The notes below the pieces were generated by a model that saw only the letters and a program-made list of their open reading frames with translations, did not search any database and was not told where the DNA came from. A program made the position numbers and the translations under genes. Below, piece after piece: positions 22,831 to 26,419 of a DNA stretch of 26,419 bases; positions within the stretch are counted from its first letter, which is position 1; the number at the start of each line of letters is the position of its first letter. Where the stretch lies: positions 1-26,419 of the forward strand of contig DATHVR010000124.1 of assembly GCA_035461175.1 (NCBI GenBank), written 5' to 3'. This stretch comes from DATHVR01 sp035461175 (GTDB lineage: Bacteria; Actinomycetota; Acidimicrobiia; Spongiisociales; ZC4RG35).

Positions 22831-24401
22831 AATTCCGGCTGTTCTGGAACGGCCTCCGCTCGGACCGCCAGCGCCAGATCGGGCTGCCTCTCATCACCGC
22901 GCTGGTGATCTGGCTGGCCTGGAACCTCGGCACCGCCCACCACTCGACCCTGGAGTCGATCTCTGCGGCTGCCCTCCCCGACTACCTGGCGTGGGCGGCC
23001 CTGGTGATGTTCGTGGCCTGGGTGGTGCTGCCGGTGGTGATCTTCCCCATCGACGAGAACCTCGACCCCCAGCAACTCGCCACCCTTCCCGCCTCCCGTC
23101 CCCAGCTGGTGGCGGGGCTCACCGCCGCCGCCTTCATCTCGGTGCCGGTCATCGCCCTGCTCGCCCTGGTCGGCACCACCCTCGCTCATCGACCGTCGGC
23201 GCTGCTCGTGACTCTCCCGGCGGGAGCGACCTTCCTGATCATGCTGATGGTCGGTTCCCAGGGTTTCACCACCGTGATGTCGGCCGTCTTCCACACCCGC
23301 CGGGGACGCGACCTGGCCGTGTTCCTGATCATGGGCATCGGCCTATCCAGCTTCGCCGGATACCAGACGATTCGTAGCGCCATCGACGCCGCCGGACTGG
23401 AGTCGGCCGCCACCGGCAATTCCCTGGACGCCTGGTGGTGGGCGCTGGCTCCCGCGGCTCCCGCTCGCGCCATTTCGGCGGCGTGGGAGGGCGAGTGGCT
23501 GCTGGCGGCGCTGGCACTGGTTGTGGCGGCGGCCTGGACCGGGTTGCTGGTCCTGGGCTGGGAACGGGTCCTGCGCTGGATGCTGGTCACACCGCGTCAG
23601 GAGTCGGCCCCCTCCTCGGAGCGCCGCAAGACCGGGCTCGCCGCCGGCCGCTGGGAGGTGCCGTTCGTGGTGGCCCGCAAGGAACTCCGCTTCTATCTGC
23701 GTGACCCGCGCCAGCGACTGGTCTGGACCGGAACCGTCATCTTCGTGGGCCTGGCGGTGGCGGCGCTGGTGGTGGGCTCGGAGGGGTTCGCCCAGTTCCG
23801 GACCAAGGAATGGCTGCCGATGCTGGCTCCGGTGCTGGTGCTGATGGTGGGGCTACCCATCGCCCTCAACCAGTTCGGATGGGAGCGCAACGCCGCCTCC
23901 TATCTCTTCGCTCTCCCCGCCAAGCCCCGGTCCCTGATCATCGGCAAGAACATGGCCGCCCTCGCCGGGCTCATCGTCGAGACCCTGTTCCTGTCGGTGC
24001 TGCTGGCGTGGTTCTCCTCCAGCTGGCAGTGGGTGTGGCTGGTGGTTCCCATGGCCATCGGTGCGATCCTGTGCCTGCTGGCGGTGGGCAACGTGGTGTC
24101 GGTGCTGTCACCCCTCCGCCTCCCCCGCGAAGGGACCGACATGTTCGCCCAGGCCACCGAACAGGGCTTCCTGGCCCTGATCAGCCAGGTGATCTCGTTC
24201 TTCACGATCGGGTTGCTCCTCGTCCTCCCCGCCTCCATCGCCGTGCTCACGGTCAGCTTCGGAAGCGCCATCGCTCCCTGGTTCGCCACCCTTTTCAGCC
24301 TCGGCTGGGGAGCGCTCTGGTACGCCATCTCGCTGGGTCTCTCGGGCTGGCTCCTGCGCCGCCGAATCCCCGAAGTGGTCGGCTGGGTCCAGGTGTACTA
24401 G
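22806..24401 (+). CDS. ABC transporter permease
   Basis: A 531-residue integral membrane protein with roughly 10-12 hydrophobic helices, for example 'YLAWAALVMFVAWVVLPVVIF', 'VPVIALLALVGTTL', 'LLAALALVVAAAWTGLLVLGW', 'GTVIFVGLAVAALVVG', 'MLAPVLVLMVGLPIALNQFG' and 'AIGAILCLLAVGNVVSVLSPLRLP'. A mid-region amphipathic loop 'VPFVVARKELRFYLRDPRQRLVW' is typical of large two-half ABC exporters. The start ATG 22806 ('MVRNLAGLKFRLFWNG') lies inside the ATPase end behind a GAGGAGCGGGGA stretch. It pairs with the ATPase at 22027. Substrate cannot be inferred. Confidence 0.88.
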
Positions 24402-24424
24402 GTCGGACGTCGGAAGTCGGAAGT
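24402..24424 (+). repeat. GTCGGAA heptamer array next to palindrome
   Basis: Three units GTCGGAC-GTCGGAA-GTCGGAA follow directly after the permease stop and end 2 nt before the 48-nt palindrome. The same heptamer array is found, inverted, at 11942-11978. Confidence 0.6.
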
Positions 24425-24426
24425 GC

Positions 24427-24474
24427 TTTTCGCGACAGAATTGCGCGCCAAGGCGCGCAATTCTGTCGCGAAAA
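24427..24474. repeat. Intact 48-nt perfect palindrome
   Basis: The arm TTTTCGCGACAGAATTGCGC is followed by GCCAAGGC at the centre and by the exact reverse complement of the arm. The interrupted copy at 3958-3977/5194-5221 differs only in the central bases. Both strands read TTTT at the 5' end and AAAA at the 3' end, so a transcript would end in A's, not U's, which argues against an intrinsic terminator. Confidence 0.9.
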
Positions 24475-24557
24475 CGATCGGGGCTTGCCACCTCGCCACA
24501 CCACCACCACCCACCATCCACCACTCGGTACCCGATCGAGGGCAGAGGGTGAACCCG

Positions 24558-24563
24558 TAACCT
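24558..24563 (+). promoter_or_regulatory. -10 hexamer TAACCT, likely leaderless start of nucleotidase
   Basis: TAACCT ends 7 nt before the GTG at 24571. No ribosome-binding site is visible. Confidence 0.4.
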
Positions 24564-24570
24564 AGGTCTC

Positions 24571-25122
24571 GTGCGTTTGGGAATCGATCTCGATGGGGTG
24601 GTGGCCGACTTCAACACCGGCTGGATCACCCGCTACAACACCGATTTCGGGGCCGATGTGGCCTTCGACGCCGTTCGGGCCTGGGATGCCATCCCCTCGT
24701 TGACCCACTTCCGGCATATGGGGGAGTTCTGGAAATGGGCCCAGGACCACGACGGCAGCAGCCTGTTCCGCCACCTGGAGACATACCCGGGCGCCGTCGA
24801 CACGCTGTGGCGGCTGGCCAAGGATCGGCACCAGATCGTGATTCTCACCACCAAACCGCCGTGGGCGATCCACGACACCTTCGCCTGGCTGGCCGAGCAC
24901 CGCATCCCCTCCCGGGAGGTCCACATCCTCGACCGCAAGTGGGAGGTGGACTGCGACGTCTACCTCGAGGATGCCCCCCACAATCTCGAGGACCTCGTGG
25001 CCAATCGCCCCGATCGGGTGGTGGGCCGGTTCGTGCGTCCCTGGAACCATCCCGTTCCGGGGGCCACCGATATCGAGAGCTGGGAGCATTTCCGAGACTT
25101 GGTCAACTCGGCTGGCGACTGA
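24571..25122 (+). CDS. 5'(3')-deoxyribonucleotidase-like HAD protein
   Basis: A 183-residue HAD hydrolase of the NT5C type. Motif I is 'GIDLDGVVADFNTGW' (4-18) with both catalytic aspartates (6 and 8). The region 'YPGAVDTLWRLAKDRHQIVILTTKPPWAIHDTFAWLAEH' carries the motif II Thr in 'ILTTKPP', and 'EVDCDVYLEDAPHNLEDL' supplies the motif IV acidic residues. Family members dephosphorylate dNMPs in the cytoplasm; the exact substrate here is not certain. The GTG at 24571 gives the tight N-terminus expected (motif I within the first ten residues). Monocistronic, between the palindromic repeat and phnD. Confidence 0.85.
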   Translation: MRLGIDLDGVVADFNTGWITRYNTDFGADVAFDAVRAWDAIPSLTHFRHMGEFWKWAQDHDGSSLFRHLETYPGAVDTLWRLAKDRHQIVILTTKPPWAIHDTFAWLAEHRIPSREVHILDRKWEVDCDVYLEDAPHNLEDLVANRPDRVVGRFVRPWNHPVPGATDIESWEHFRDLVNSAGD

Positions 25123-25148
25123 CTCCCCTGCAGTTCTAGTCTGACCGT

Positions 25149-25182
25149 GGAATGGGGGCCTCCGCGGAATGGGGGCCTCCGC
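25149..25182 (+). repeat. 17-bp perfect tandem duplication in phnD leader
   Basis: GGAATGGGGGCCTCCGC occurs twice head to tail, 25149-25165 and 25166-25182, in the presumed 5' leader of the phnD-like gene. Each copy can form a short GGGGGCCTCC-type self-complement. Confidence 0.8.
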
Positions 25183-25222
25183 TCCCGTTCGACCTCGAAA
25201 ATCAAGACGGAGGAACTGCAAC

Positions 25223-26347
25223 GTGAAGAAACTCAGATGGATGGCGCTGCTGGCGGTGCTGGCCCTGGTGGCCGCCGCCTGTGGTGGCGACGAACCGGCC
25301 GATACCACGGCCGCGTCCGAGACGACGATGGCACCCGACACCACGATGGCGCCGGATACGACCATGGCTCCCGACACCACGATGGCGCCCGAGACGACGA
25401 TGGCCGGGCCCACGGTGGGCACCGAAGACGACCCGATCCAGGTGCTCTTCGTCCCCTCGGTCTCCGCCGAGGAGATCGTCGCCGGCGGTGATCTGTTGAG
25501 CGAGACGCTCAACGCCGCCACCGGTCTGCACTTCGAAGTCAACGTCCCCTCCTCCTACGCCGCCACCGTCGAGGAGATCTGTGCCAATCCCGATGCCAGC
25601 ATGGGCTTCATTCCCGCCCAGGCCTACGTACTCGGTAGCGAGTTGTGCGGCATGGACATCTCGCTGAAGGCCAAGCGCTTCGGCTACACCGAGTACTGGG
25701 CCCAGTACCTGGTGGCACGCGACTCGGACTACGAGGCTCTCGAAGATCTGGCCGGCGCCTCCTGGGCCTACCCCGATCCCGGTTCCACCTCCGGGTTCCT
25801 GGTCCCCTCGGGCCAGCTCCAGAACCTCGGCGTCGAGTGGGGCGAAGAGCTCGAGGCGGGAAGCCACGACGGTGCCGTCCGTGCCGTCTACAACGGCGAG
25901 ACCGACTTCGGCACCTCGTTCTACTCCCCCTACACCGACCTGGAGGGCACCGGCGCCTGGGACGGCGACCTCACCAATGCCGACGTCCCGGATCCGGACT
26001 CTTGCGCCATCAACGCCGACGGCGAGATCCAGTGTGGCGACTTCGTCGTCCAGGATGCTCGCCGCAACCTGCGCGAGGAGTTCCCCGACGTGGTGCAGAG
26101 GGTGCGGATCCTGGCCGTTTCCGACCCCATCCCCAACGACGGTGTGGTCTTTGGTCCGGACTTCCCCGATGACCTGCAGACCCAGATCGTCGACGCGCTG
26201 GTCCAGTTCGCAGCCGACGATGCGGAGGGATTCGCCACCGCCTTCGACGCCTACAGCTGGGACGACCTGGCCGAGGCCACCGACGCCGACTTCGACGCCA
26301 TCCGGGCGATCGTCCAGGCGCTGGGTATCACCCTCGACGACCTGTAA
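25223..26347 (+). CDS. PhnD-type phosphate/phosphite/phosphonate ABC substrate-binding lipoprotein
   Basis: A 374-residue binding protein. The GTG at 25223 follows GGAGGA (25209-25214) and gives a lipoprotein signal 'WMALLAVLALVAAAC' with Cys20. Residues 34-57 are a Thr-Thr-Met-Ala-Pro-Asp/Glu linker of four hexapeptide repeats. The domain then shows 'IQVLFVPSVSAEEIVAGGDLLSETLNAATGLHFEV', 'CANPDASMGFIPAQAYVLG', 'EALEDLAGASWAYPDPGSTSGFLVPSGQL' and 'HDGAVRAVYNGETDFGTSFYSPYTD', all hallmarks of the PhnD/phosphate-phosphite-phosphonate binding family (PF12974 type). It would capture an oxyanion or phosphonate for an ABC importer, presumably encoded beyond the window. Two cysteines near 'DSCAINADGEIQCGDF' may form a disulfide. 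Confidence 0.88.
   Translation: MKKLRWMALLAVLALVAAACGGDEPADTTAASETTMAPDTTMAPDTTMAPDTTMAPETTMAGPTVGTEDDPIQVLFVPSVSAEEIVAGGDLLSETLNAATGLHFEVNVPSSYAATVEEICANPDASMGFIPAQAYVLGSELCGMDISLKAKRFGYTEYWAQYLVARDSDYEALEDLAGASWAYPDPGSTSGFLVPSGQLQNLGVEWGEELEAGSHDGAVRAVYNGETDFGTSFYSPYTDLEGTGAWDGDLTNADVPDPDSCAINADGEIQCGDFVVQDARRNLREEFPDVVQRVRILAVSDPIPNDGVVFGPDFPDDLQTQIVDALVQFAADDAEGFATAFDAYSWDDLAEATDADFDAIRAIVQALGITLDDL
25322..25393 (+). repeat. 18-bp tandem repeats encoding TTMAPD
   Basis: Four imperfect 18-bp units encode TTMAPD three times and TTMAPE once, with a partial fifth (TTMA). Differences lie mostly in third positions, so the peptide repeat is kept while the DNA drifts. Confidence 0.85.
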
Positions 26348-26419
26348 GGCAGGCGCAGGGGAGTCATGATTCTTCATGGCCCCCCTCGTCCCCGGCATGG
26401 GGTGGTGGGGGGGGGGGTG

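Noticed and set aside
24427..24474. Palindrome as an intrinsic terminator of the ABC operon
   Set aside because: The transcript would end in AAAA on either strand; there is no U-tract after the stem.
25322..25405. 18-bp repeats as a CRISPR or regulatory array
   Set aside because: They are in frame and encode a conserved TTMAPD linker typical of lipoproteins; no spacers.

Overview
The window is dense, high-GC DNA, almost certainly from the Actinomycetota. Genes are packed into operons with 1-4 nt stop/start overlaps, GTG starts are frequent, and several genes have a TAnnnT -10 hexamer 6-8 nt before the start codon, which suggests leaderless transcripts. The Thr/Met/Ala/Pro-repeat linker behind a lipoprotein signal, the dnaX-ybaB-recR block and the class II fructose bisphosphatase would suit an uncultured acidimicrobial-type lineage, but that placement is inference. 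No rRNA, tRNA or CRISPR array was seen.

Layout. 1-486: tail of a DUF3048 (YerB-like) protein. 517-2492 (minus): a platelet-activating-factor-acetylhydrolase-like membrane protein that appears to lack its catalytic Ser and His, preceded by a TlpA/thioredoxin-like lipoprotein whose resolving motif is read as UGA-Pro-Thr-Cys, a strong selenocysteine candidate with a SECIS-like hairpin directly downstream. 2604-3849: a small holin-family-IV-like membrane protein and an AbiEi-type regulator. 3958-5221: an IS30-family element inserted into a 48-nt palindromic repeat; an intact copy of that repeat lies at 24427-24474. 5380-9500 (plus): thiolase, GlpX, a DUF2007 protein, a class IV aminotransferase and a sulfotransferase-like protein. 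9563-10510 (minus): a lipoprotein esterase. 10645-11820: a membrane protein that changes frame several times. 12047-13250: a two-gene arsenic-methylation operon. 13247-17247 (minus): a DUF4129 / small membrane / MoxR / DUF58 / membrane cluster. 17374-21918 (minus): dnaX, ybaB, recR, a tRNA-queuosine mannosyltransferase-like protein and a HAD phosphatase. 22027-24401: an ABC exporter. 24571-25122: a 5'-nucleotidase-like HAD protein. 25223-26347: a PhnD-type binding lipoprotein.

The strongest candidates for something undescribed are: (i) the extracytoplasmic selenoredoxin lipoprotein; (ii) a set of three intergenic repeats (the 48-nt palindrome, a 42-nt hairpin repeat with a compensatory base-pair change, and a GTCGGAA heptamer array) that occur next to each other in pairs, one palindrome being split by the IS30 element with a 3-bp duplication; (iii) a bacterial homologue of the vertebrate queuosine mannosyltransferase placed in the recR operon; and (iv) the aminotransferase-sulfotransferase pair, which matches a plant fusion protein.
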